NCBI GenBank assembly: GCA_035559315.1
Contig: DATMBJ010000238.1
Span: forward strand, 1 to 7,541
Source of the DNA: DATLZM01 sp035559315
GTDB lineage: Bacteria; Actinomycetota; UBA4738; HRBIN12
Length of the DNA stretch: 7,541 bases
Direction of reading: 5' to 3'
Below are positions 1 to 5,624 of this stretch, piece by piece (the stretch's first letter is position 1; every line of letters begins with the position of its first letter). A model generated the notes under the pieces. That model saw only the letters and a list, made by a program, of their open reading frames with translations, did not search any database and was not told where the DNA came from. The position numbers and the translations under genes were made by a program.

Positions 1-971
1 TCGATGGCCCGCGCCGCGAGCTCGAGGCCCTCCTCGACGCTCGCCGCTCGGCCGGCCACCTCCAGGGCGACCCCGGCGTTCAGGAGCACGACGTCGCGCC
101 GGGGCCCCCCCTCGCCCGCGAGGACCGACCGCGCGATCCGCACGTTCTCCTCCGCGTCGCCCCCGCGGAGGTCGTCGGGCGCGGCCCGGGCCAGGCCCAG
201 CGCCGCGGGGTCCAGGCTCCCCTCCGCGACCGCGCCGTCCCGGACGTCGAGGACGACGGTGGGGCCGGTGGTGGTGAGCTCGTCGAGCCCGTCCTCCCCG
301 CGGACCACCTTGGCCCGGGTGCCCCGGCGGGCCAGGACCTGGGCGACGAGCGGGAGCATCCGGGGGTCCGAGACCCCCACGACCTGGGCCGCCGGGCGTG
401 CCGGGTTCGTGAGCGGGCCCAGGAAGTTGAACACCGTCGGGATCCGGAGCTCGCGGCGGACCGGCGCCGCGTGGGCCGCGGCCGGGTGGAAGACCGGGGC
501 GAACATGAAGCCGATGCCGGCCTCGGCCAGGCACCGCTCGACCCCCTCCGGCCCCAGGTCGATCCGGACCCCGAGGGACTCGAGCAGGTCGGCGGAGCCG
601 CAGCGGGAGGAGGCGGCCCGGTTCCCGTGCTTCGCCACCGTCGCGCCCGCCGCCGCCGCGACGATCGCGCCCAGGGTCGAGATGTTGAAGGTCCCCGCCC
701 GGTCGCCGCCGGTGCCGCACGTGTCGAGGACGGGGCCCGGCGCGCGGACCGGCCGCGCCAGCTCGAGCGCGGTCCGCGCCAGGCCCTCGAGTTCGTCGAC
801 CGTCGGCCCCTTGGCCCGGAGCGCGATGAGGAACCCGCCGATCTGCGCCGGCGTCGCGAGGCCCTCCATGATCGCCCGCATCGCGGCGGCCGCCTCTTCC
901 ACGGAGAGCGAACCCCCGTCGGTGAGGAGGCCGAGCACGTGGGGCCAGAACCCCGGGTCCCGCTCGTCCAT
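1..971 (-). CDS. trpD: Anthranilate phosphoribosyltransferase, 3' end cut by the window edge
   Basis: TrpD transfers the phosphoribosyl group of PRPP to anthranilate, the second committed step of tryptophan synthesis, in the cytoplasm. The 323 visible codons read cleanly from an ATG at 971. Family motifs appear in order: the PRPP pyrophosphate loop DTCGTGGD (83-90), NISTL (96-100), KHGNR (114-118), FNFLGPLTNP (181-190) and GEDGLDE (225-231). An N-terminal helical domain (about 1-65) precedes the nucleoside-phosphorylase-like domain. Family members are about 340 aa, so roughly 15-25 C-terminal residues lie beyond position 1. The in-frame stop TAG at 989-987 leaves the ATG as the only ordinary start (a CTG lies at 980). 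No Shine-Dalgarno sequence precedes it, so the message may have a very short leader (possible -10 TAGCGT at 989-984). It is divergent from the tRNA-Gly gene. No other trp gene is visible. Identity is secure. Confidence 0.96.
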   Translation of the reverse strand, partial: MDERDPGFWPHVLGLLTDGGSLSVEEAAAAMRAIMEGLATPAQIGGFLIALRAKGPTVDELEGLARTALELARPVRAPGPVLDTCGTGGDRAGTFNISTLGAIVAAAAGATVAKHGNRAASSRCGSADLLESLGVRIDLGPEGVERCLAEAGIGFMFAPVFHPAAAHAAPVRRELRIPTVFNFLGPLTNPARPAAQVVGVSDPRMLPLVAQVLARRGTRAKVVRGEDGLDELTTTGPTVVLDVRDGAVAEGSLDPAALGLARAAPDDLRGGDAEENVRIARSVLAGEGGPRRDVVLLNAGVALEVAGRAASVEEGLELAARAI

Positions 972-1039
972 CTCGGGCAGTGAACGCTAGCAGGAACGCG
1001 AGCGGGGACGCCGGGTCGCACGCGACCGCCCCGGCCCGC

Positions 1040-1045
1040 TACACT
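1040..1045 (+). promoter_or_regulatory. Possible -10 element for tRNA-Gly
   Basis: TACACT fits the TAnnnT form of an actinobacterial -10 hexamer and lies 43 bp before the tRNA gene, in the 117-bp gap between the divergent trpD and tRNA starts. The same hexamer occurs upstream of rpsF. No convincing -35 box is visible at 16-19 bp spacing, so this rests on the hexamer and its position only. Confidence 0.3.
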
Positions 1046-1088
1046 TGGGTCCGGTGGGTCCGCCGGCCGCAGGGCCGCGGGACGCCGT

Positions 1089-1159
1089 GCGGGTGTAGTT
1101 CAATGGTAGAACGCGAGCTTCCCAAGCTCGAGGCGGGGGTTCGATTCCCCTCACCCGCT
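1089..1159 (+). tRNA. tRNA-Gly, anticodon CCC
   Basis: A complete cloverleaf can be folded by hand. The acceptor arm GCGGGTG (1089-1095) pairs with CACCCGC (1152-1158). The D stem is GTTC/GAAC (1098-1101/1109-1112) with GGT in the loop. The anticodon stem CGAGC/GCTCG (1114-1118/1126-1130) encloses TTCCCAA, giving anticodon CCC at 1121-1123, which reads GGG. The T stem GGGGG/CCCCT (1135-1139/1147-1151, one G-U pair) encloses TTCGATT. The discriminator base is T1159, as usual for bacterial glycine tRNAs. The 3' CCA is not encoded. The last 9 bases overlap the 3' end of nth on the opposite strand. Confidence 0.97.
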
Positions 1160-2002
1160 CGATGAGGAAGGGCGCCGCGCGGCAGCGCGGCGCCCTGCTC
1201 TTCGCCCTCCAGGCGGGGGCGATCCCCCGGTCTCCGCCCCAGGCGAGCGCGATCCCCGCGTATCCGCCCCGCCCCGTCGCCGCCCGACGGGCCCGCCGAG
1301 GTAGGCGGGCGCCGTCGGGCAGAGGTCAGCCAGGGGGCACGCCTCGCAGCGCGGGCGGCGGGAGACGCACACCTCCCTCCCCAGCCGGATCAACCCGACG
1401 TGCAGCTCCACGCGGAGCTCCGGCGGCACGAGCTCCTCGAGGATCCCGTGCGCGGCCTCCGCGCTCGCCCGGGGCGGGATCAGGCCGAGCCGCCGCGAGA
1501 CCCGGTGGACGTGGGTGTCGACGGGCATCGCGGGGCGCCCCAGGGAGAAGGCGAGCACGACCGCCACGGTCTTCGGCCCGACCCCGGGGAGCGAGGAGAG
1601 GTACGCCCGGACCTCCTCGTCCGGTGCCCGGCGCATCCAGGAGAGGTCCAGCCGCCCCTCGCGCCGGCGGATCTCCCCGAGGATGGCGAGGATCCGAGCC
1701 GCCTTGATCCGGGCCAGCCCGCCCACCCTGATCGCGTCGGCCACGTCCTCGGGCCGGGCGGCGGCGAGCTCCTCCCAGGTCGGGAACCGCTCCCGCAGCG
1801 AGGCGTAGGCGCGGGAGCTGTTCGCGTCGCTCGTGTTCTGGGAGAGCACGGTGAAGACGAGCTCCTCGAGCGGATCGGTCCTCCGCGGCGGCTCGAGGGC
1901 CCCGTAGAGGCGGAGGAGCCGGCGGTGGATGGCCCGGACGCGGCGTCCGTCGGCCGGCCCCGCCACCCGCCCGGGCCCGCTCACGGTCCGCTCACTGCTC
2001 AC
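1151..2002 (-). CDS. nth: Endonuclease III (HhH-GPD DNA glycosylase/AP lyase) with unusual C-terminal tail
   Basis: Base-excision-repair enzyme that removes oxidised pyrimidines and cleaves the abasic site. The helix-hairpin-helix LPGVGPKT (138-145) supplies the catalytic Lys144, and VDTHVHRV (161-168) the catalytic Asp162. The iron-sulfur cluster cysteines C212, C219, C222 and C228 have the classical C-x6-C-x2-C-x5-C spacing. The core is therefore complete. After C228 comes a 55-residue Gly/Arg/Pro/Ser-rich tail that most Nth proteins lack. It contains a 10-residue tandem repeat (GADTRGSRSP / GAETGGSPPP, 245-264), and its stop codon lies inside the tRNA-Gly gene on the other strand. The chosen GTG start at 2002 overlaps the dnaB stop by 11 nt (GTGAGCAGTGA), suggesting translational coupling; a GTG at 1984 is an alternative. 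No clear Shine-Dalgarno precedes either. The function is confident; the reality of the tail is less so. Confidence 0.93.
   Translation of the reverse strand: MSSERTVSGPGRVAGPADGRRVRAIHRRLLRLYGALEPPRRTDPLEELVFTVLSQNTSDANSSRAYASLRERFPTWEELAAARPEDVADAIRVGGLARIKAARILAILGEIRRREGRLDLSWMRRAPDEEVRAYLSSLPGVGPKTVAVVLAFSLGRPAMPVDTHVHRVSRRLGLIPPRASAEAAHGILEELVPPELRVELHVGLIRLGREVCVSRRPRCEACPLADLCPTAPAYLGGPVGRRRGGADTRGSRSPGAETGGSPPPGGRRAGRRAAARRPSSSSG
1169..1196 (+). terminator. GC-rich hairpin after tRNA-Gly, probable terminator
   Basis: GGGCGCCGCGC (1170-1180) and GCGCGGCGCCC (1185-1195) form a perfect 11-bp stem with a GGCA tetraloop, extended to 12 bp by A1169-T1196. It starts 10 nt after the tRNA. 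The following bases (TGCTCTTCG) are only weakly T-rich, so termination may rely on the very stable stem, as is common in high-GC genomes. The minus strand of this hairpin also encodes Arg/Ala-rich codons of the Nth tail. Confidence 0.5.
1211..1270. repeat. Two-copy 30-bp imperfect tandem repeat
   Basis: The segments 1211-1240 and 1241-1270 align without gaps at 25 of 30 positions; both begin AGGCG and end TCCGCCCC. Being a multiple of three, the repeat gives two 10-residue units in the Nth tail on the minus strand. It lies between the tRNA hairpin and the hairpin that follows the Nth iron-sulfur cluster. Confidence 0.75.
1282..1320 (-). other. Long hairpin directly after the Nth Fe-S cluster codons
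   Basis: GCCCGACGG+GCCCGCC (1282-1297) pairs with GGCGGGC+GCCGTCGGGC (1304-1320), giving a 16-bp stem with a single bulged base and a GAGGTA loop. In minus orientation it begins within the codon of the last cluster cysteine (C228, 1321-1319). No T-run follows in either direction. It could be a terminator relic marking an older nth end, or an mRNA-stabilising structure. Confidence 0.6.
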
Positions 2003-4601
2003 CGGGGAAGTGGTTCCGGAACTGGGTGAGCTCGGGGAGGAACGTGAGCGGCACGGTCCCCGTGGGGCCGTTCCGGTGCTTGGCCACGATGATGTCGGCG
2101 ACCCCCTTCTTGGCGGGGTCCAGGTCGTCGCGGTGGATGAACATCACGACGTCCGAATCCTGCTCGATAGCTCCCGAATTATGAGTAACGATTCCGTCTG
2201 CCAGCCAGCTCGCGGGGCCCGGTACTGTCATATCAAATACCACCTCGTCTCCCAGCCGCTCTACGCTGACGACTCGATCCCAGAACAGGTCGCTGTTGGC
2301 CCACGCTCGAAGGCCGTCGTCGTCCAAGGCCTCCGCGTATTCGTCGATCAGCGCACGGGAGGGCGCGAAGCGCGATCGTAGATCCACCTTCGTGACGCCC
2401 CTCGCCGTGGCCAAGGCCTGCCGCGTCAACCCTCGCTCCACCATCGCTTCCCGAACCTGCTCGAACACCTCTCGGGGGAGGGTATCCACGTTGCTCCCGC
2501 TCCTGCGGCCCACGATCGCATCGCGCAGCGTGGCCGCTGCAGCCGCACGCTCGCCGAACCCCCCCACCGTGGCCAGGAAGCGGAGCTGCTGATCGCGGCC
2601 GGACACGTCGACGGTGAACCACGGACGTCCCGTCCCTGGATGCGCCCGGCGAACTCGGGCGACCACCCCCAGCCTGAGCAGGAGACCAGCCACGTCCCAG
2701 GCGAGGCCCGGGCTCGCCGTCGAGAAGTAGATGCGGTGCGCCCCTCGGCCGGCCTTCCGCGTCGAGATGGAGCCGTCCGTCGCCCAGAGGTGTCGGAGGA
2801 GGAGCGCGACCTGACGGTTGGAGAGACGGAAGGCCTCCCTGGGGAGACGTTTCTCGTGGGATCGCTGTCCGAAGATGCCGAGTTCGCGCAGCCAGGCGTT
2901 GACGCCTCGAGGCTGCCAGCGGTTCCCGTTGCCGCTGATCAGGAGCTGATGCCATGCGCCCCTTCCCGCGTACCGCACGACCTTCGCGCCGAAGAGCTCT
3001 TCCGCTGCCGTCCGTACGATCCGGCTGTTCTCTTCCGAGCCCGTCGTGTACCGCATGGGAGCGTTGTTCAGGTAGCTCCCATCCCCCACCATCTGACCGA
3101 GCAGTGCGACCTGCAGGTCCGGCCACTCGATCGGGTCCTCCGGCTCGGGCACGCACCGAGCGACGGCGACCCGGTCGCCGACGCGGAGATCGGCGATCCG
3201 CACCCAGCCGCTCGCCCCGTAGAGGCGGTGGTCCGCCGTCGCGCGGATCGTCCGTCCGCTCGCGAGCGTGACGCGGAAGGTGGGTCGGACGCCGACCTCC
3301 CATACGAGGTCGCTCTTCGCGGTCACGATCCGCCCCTCGGGAGACATCGCGAGCACGTCGGGACGCGTGCCGACCAGCTCGCGGATCGGGACGCGCCGGC
3401 CATCGGCCAGCCACACGAGCGTGTCCCCGACCACGCATTCGCGGAGGTCCGAGAGCTGGGGCCGCTTGTCCTGGCGTCGCTCGGGGTCCCGGTTGAGCTG
3501 GGAGACCGCGATCACCGGGATGTCGAGCTCCTTCGCGAGGAGCTTCAGGCTCCGGCTGATCTCGGCGATCTCCTGCTGGCGGTTCTCCACCCGCCGGTGG
3601 TGGGTCATGAGCTGGAGGTAGTCGACGATGATGAGGTCGAGCCCCTGCTTGCTGGTGCGCATCCGCCGGGCCTTGGCGCGGATGTCCACGATCGTCACGT
3701 TGCCGGAGTCCACGATCGAGAGGGGGATGTCGTAGAGCACCTCCGCGGCCTGGACCACCCGCGACCAGTCGTCGGCCCCCACCCGCTTGTTCCGGATCCG
3801 GTCCCAGGGCACCCGGGCCTCCCCGCAGAGCAGGCGCATCCCGATCTCCCACCGCGACATCTCGAGCGAGAACAACGCGACCGGGTGGCCGGCGACCGCG
3901 ATGTTCCGGGCGACGTTCGTGACGAACGAGGACTTCCCGACGCCGGGCCGGGCGGCGACCACGATCAGGTTCCCCCTCTGGAGCCCCGAGAGGAGCGTGT
4001 CGAGGTCGCGGAAGCCCGTGGGGATGCCGGCGTAGGGGGCCTCCCGGTTCTGGATGTGCTCGAGGTCGATCATCGCCTGGTCGACCAGGTCGCGGATCCG
4101 CACGATCTCCTCCCGGTCGTCCCGGCGGGCGACCTCGTAGATCCGCTGCTCGGCCTCGTCGGCGACCCGCTCCGGGTCCTCCGGCGCCCCGTAGGCCATC
4201 TCCATGATGTCGCCGGCCGCCCGGATCAACCGGCGGAGGAGGGCGGTCTGGGCCACGATCCGGGCGTAGTGGGCCGCCGCGGCGGGCGTGGGCACCTGGT
4301 CCACGAGGTCCCGGATGTAGAGCGGGCCTCCGACCTCCTCGAGGATCCCGGCCCGCTTGAGAGCCTCCACCGCGGTCACCACGTCGACCGGCTCCCCCCG
4401 CGCGTAGAGCCCCCGGAGGGTCTCGAAGATCTTCCCGTGGGCGGCCCGGTAGAAGTCCTCGGGCTGGAGCACCTCGACGACGTCGGCGATGGCCTCGGCC
4501 GAGAGCATCATCGAGCCCAGGACGCTCTGCTCGGCCTCGACGTTCTGCGGTGGCACCCGCTCCGGCCGCAGCCTCCGGACCTCGTCGGCGGCTCGCGCCA
4601 C
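1992..4601 (-). CDS. dnaB: Replicative DNA helicase DnaB interrupted by an intein
   Basis: Hexameric 5'-3' helicase that unwinds DNA at the replication fork and works with primase. The precursor has 869 aa: DnaB 1-388, intein 389-808, DnaB 809-869, giving a 449-aa mature helicase, normal for the family. The N-terminal domain (about 16-125, beginning near PPQNVEAEQSVLG) is followed by the RecA-like ATPase: Walker A ARPGVGKSS (217-225, Lys223), Walker B LIIVDY (323-328, Asp327), motif H3 SQLNR (367-371) running into DLRE, and, after the intein, SGAIEQDSDVV and AKHRNGPTG. The GTG start at 4601 is preceded at good spacing by a strong GGGGGAGG ribosome site. It lies 283 bp downstream of rplI and overlaps nth by 11 nt. 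The gap in front carries DnaA-box-like sites. No frameshift or stop is present. Confidence 0.97.
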   Translation of the reverse strand: MARAADEVRRLRPERVPPQNVEAEQSVLGSMMLSAEAIADVVEVLQPEDFYRAAHGKIFETLRGLYARGEPVDVVTAVEALKRAGILEEVGGPLYIRDLVDQVPTPAAAAHYARIVAQTALLRRLIRAAGDIMEMAYGAPEDPERVADEAEQRIYEVARRDDREEIVRIRDLVDQAMIDLEHIQNREAPYAGIPTGFRDLDTLLSGLQRGNLIVVAARPGVGKSSFVTNVARNIAVAGHPVALFSLEMSRWEIGMRLLCGEARVPWDRIRNKRVGADDWSRVVQAAEVLYDIPLSIVDSGNVTIVDIRAKARRMRTSKQGLDLIIVDYLQLMTHHRRVENRQQEIAEISRSLKLLAKELDIPVIAVSQLNRDPERRQDKRPQLSDLRECVVGDTLVWLADGRRVPIRELVGTRPDVLAMSPEGRIVTAKSDLVWEVGVRPTFRVTLASGRTIRATADHRLYGASGWVRIADLRVGDRVAVARCVPEPEDPIEWPDLQVALLGQMVGDGSYLNNAPMRYTTGSEENSRIVRTAAEELFGAKVVRYAGRGAWHQLLISGNGNRWQPRGVNAWLRELGIFGQRSHEKRLPREAFRLSNRQVALLLRHLWATDGSISTRKAGRGAHRIYFSTASPGLAWDVAGLLLRLGVVARVRRAHPGTGRPWFTVDVSGRDQQLRFLATVGGFGERAAAAATLRDAIVGRRSGSNVDTLPREVFEQVREAMVERGLTRQALATARGVTKVDLRSRFAPSRALIDEYAEALDDDGLRAWANSDLFWDRVVSVERLGDEVVFDMTVPGPASWLADGIVTHNSGAIEQDSDVVMFIHRDDLDPAKKGVADIIVAKHRNGPTGTVPLTFLPELTQFRNHFPGEQ
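2178..3437 (-). mobile_element. DnaB intein with LAGLIDADG homing endonuclease
   Basis: The 420-residue insert excises itself from DnaB. Intein residue 1 is Cys (CVVGDTLVWL, block A); block B GRTIRATADHRLY (61-73) has the TxxH histidine (H70); the end is the F/G region SDLFWD...VFDMTVPGP and GIVTHN (H419, N420); the +1 extein residue is Ser. All splicing residues are present. The endonuclease motifs LLGQMVGDGSYL (112-123, Asp119) and LLRHLWATDGSIS (213-225, Asp221) both keep their acidic residue, so homing activity looks intact. Residues about 326-370 resemble an Xre-like helix-turn-helix (RGLTRQALATARGVTK). The C-terminal block closely resembles my recollection of the Synechocystis DnaB intein. 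The splice junction is DLRE|C...N|SGAIEQ. Codons near the C-terminal end are A/T-ending, unlike the host gene, which supports lateral acquisition. Confidence 0.96.
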
Positions 4602-4654
4602 GGCTACCTCCCCCCTCTCCGAGCCTGGGACGGCGGGGAGAGCCTAGGGGCCGG

Positions 4655-4772
4655 CTCTCCACAGCGCATCCGAAACCGGGGTGTGGATACCGCCCACCCA
4701 GGTCGGCCCGGGAGATTCCTTGTCACACCCGTCACGACCAGCCTCTCCACATGTGGAAAACCCTGTGGACAG
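4655..4772. promoter_or_regulatory. Cluster of DnaA-box-like sites in the rplI-dnaB gap
   Basis: The 283-bp gap 4602-4884 holds no gene but has six 9-mers resembling the DnaA box TTWTNCACA. They are 4752-4760 minus (TTTTCCACA, full match), 4682-4690 minus (GTATCCACA), 4764-4772 minus (CTGTCCACA, one off actinobacterial TTGTCCACA), and weaker CTCTCCACA at 4655-4663 and 4743-4751 plus and CTTGTCACA at 4719-4727 plus. Two sites abut head to head as the 12-bp palindrome TCCACATGTGGA (4746-4757). I see no AT-rich unwinding element, so DnaA-controlled dnaB transcription or DnaA titration seems likelier than an origin. A dimeric regulator using the palindrome is the alternative. The rest of the gap (4773-4884) has only GC-rich stem-forming sequence. 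Confidence 0.5.
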
Positions 4773-4884
4773 GTGTGTAGTACCTCCCGGCTCTGACACT
4801 CGGGGCGGCCGAGCCGGGGCACGGGCGGAGGCAGGAGACACCGAGCGGGGGCACGGGGCCCCGGGGGGCTCCCCGAGCCCGGCG

Positions 4885-5334
4885 CTACTCCGCCGGGACG
4901 ACCTCGACCTGGACGACCGGGTCCACGCCGGCGAAGAGGTGCACCCGGACCTCGTGGACCCCGACGCTGCGGATGGGCTGCTCGAGCCGGACGTCGTGCC
5001 GGTCGACCGCGACCCCGGTCTGGCGCTCGATCTCCTCCGCGATCTGCTCGGCGGTGATGGACCCGAACAGCTTGCCCTCCTCGCCGACCCTGGCCGGGAT
5101 CCTGAGGGCGGCGGCGGTGATCCGCTGGGCCGCCGCCTCCGCCTCGGCTCGGGCCTTCGCCATCCGGGCCTCGTGCGCGCGCCGGAGGCTCTCGGCGTGC
5201 CGCATCGCGCCCTTGGTGGCCTTCACCGCGAGGCCCCGCGGGACCAGGTAGTTCCGGGCGTACCCGTCGGCCACCTCCACGACGTCGCCGGGCGCGCCGA
5301 GGTTCTCGACGGGCTTCTGGAGGATGACCCTCAT
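4885..5334 (-). CDS. rplI: Large ribosomal subunit protein bL9
   Basis: bL9 binds 23S rRNA near the base of the L1 stalk of the 50S subunit and influences frame maintenance. The 149-aa length is normal for the family. The N-terminal RNA-binding domain carries the family signature from G13 to G34, with ADGYARNYLVPRG inside it. A long charged, Ala/Glu/Arg-rich connecting helix (about 41-75) leads to the C-terminal domain (about 78-147), which contains GKLFGSIT (88-95). The ATG at 5334 overlaps the rpsR stop as ATGA and no separate ribosome site is evident, so translation is probably coupled to rpsR. The upstream in-frame extension contains only shadow sequence. It is followed by the gap before dnaB. 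Confidence 0.97.
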   Translation of the reverse strand: MRVILQKPVENLGAPGDVVEVADGYARNYLVPRGLAVKATKGAMRHAESLRRAHEARMAKARAEAEAAAQRITAAALRIPARVGEEGKLFGSITAEQIAEEIERQTGVAVDRHDVRLEQPIRSVGVHEVRVHLFAGVDPVVQVEVVPAE

Positions 5335-5600
5335 CGCGTCGAGTACGGGAGGAGGGCCATCTCCCGGGCGTTCTTGATGGCCGCCGCCACGTCGCGCTGG
5401 TGCTGGGCGCAGTTCCCGGTCACCCGCCGGGCCCGGATCTTCCCGCGCTCGGAGATGAATTTCCGGAGCATCGCCACGTCCTTGTAGTCGACGTAGTCGA
5501 TCTTCTCCTTGCAGAAGATGCAGACCTTCTTCTTCTGCTTCTTCTGCCAGCCCTTGTCGTCCTTCTCCTTCTTCTTCTTCTTGGTCTTGGTCGTCGGCAT
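5331..5600 (-). CDS. rpsR: Small ribosomal subunit protein bS18, zinc-binding (C+) type
   Basis: bS18 pairs with bS6 on the platform of the 30S subunit. The 89-aa protein has a core (26-89) with IDYKD-like (34-41), ISERGKIRARRVTGN (49-63) and ALLPY (82-86) segments. C27, C30, C64 and H67 form a CxxC...CxxH zinc site, identifying the C+ paralogue type; in mycobacteria, C- paralogues replace C+ forms when zinc is scarce. The N-terminal 25 residues are a lysine-rich extension of low complexity, visible as an AAG-rich stretch. The ATG at 5600 has GAGG six bases upstream. It lies 24 nt after ssb and overlaps rplI by 4 nt. The core resembles actinobacterial bS18. Confidence 0.97.
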   Translation of the reverse strand: MPTTKTKKKKKEKDDKGWQKKQKKKVCIFCKEKIDYVDYKDVAMLRKFISERGKIRARRVTGNCAQHQRDVAAAIKNAREMALLPYSTR

Positions 5601-5624
5601 GGTCCTCGCTTCCGGTCCGCGTCC

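Noticed and set aside
1162..1707. Plus-strand frame immediately after tRNA-Gly
   Set aside because: It starts in the tRNA terminator region and is antisense to nth; Arg/Pro/Ala-rich shadow without motifs.
2233..4662. Long minus-strand frame of 809 codons overlapping dnaB
   Set aside because: It is the out-of-frame shadow of dnaB: Arg/Gly/Pro-rich with no recognisable motifs, as expected in very GC-rich DNA.
2640..4796. 718-codon plus-strand frame opposite dnaB
   Set aside because: Antisense shadow of dnaB and its intein, with repetitive Asp/His/Arg/Pro composition and no ribosome site; dnaB explains the region fully.
4838..4884. Intrinsic terminator just after rplI
   Set aside because: Short GC-rich stems such as GGGCT/AGCCC can be drawn on the minus strand, but there is no T-run and such stems are expected by chance here.
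4602..4884. Chromosomal replication origin
   Set aside because: DnaA-box-like sites are present, but there is no AT-rich unwinding region and no dnaA or dnaN nearby; kept as a possible regulatory cluster only.
5510..5590. AAG-rich low-complexity tract as a microsatellite or assembly error
   Set aside because: It encodes the lysine-rich N-terminus of bS18 in frame from a proper start with a ribosome site, and the rest of the protein is intact.
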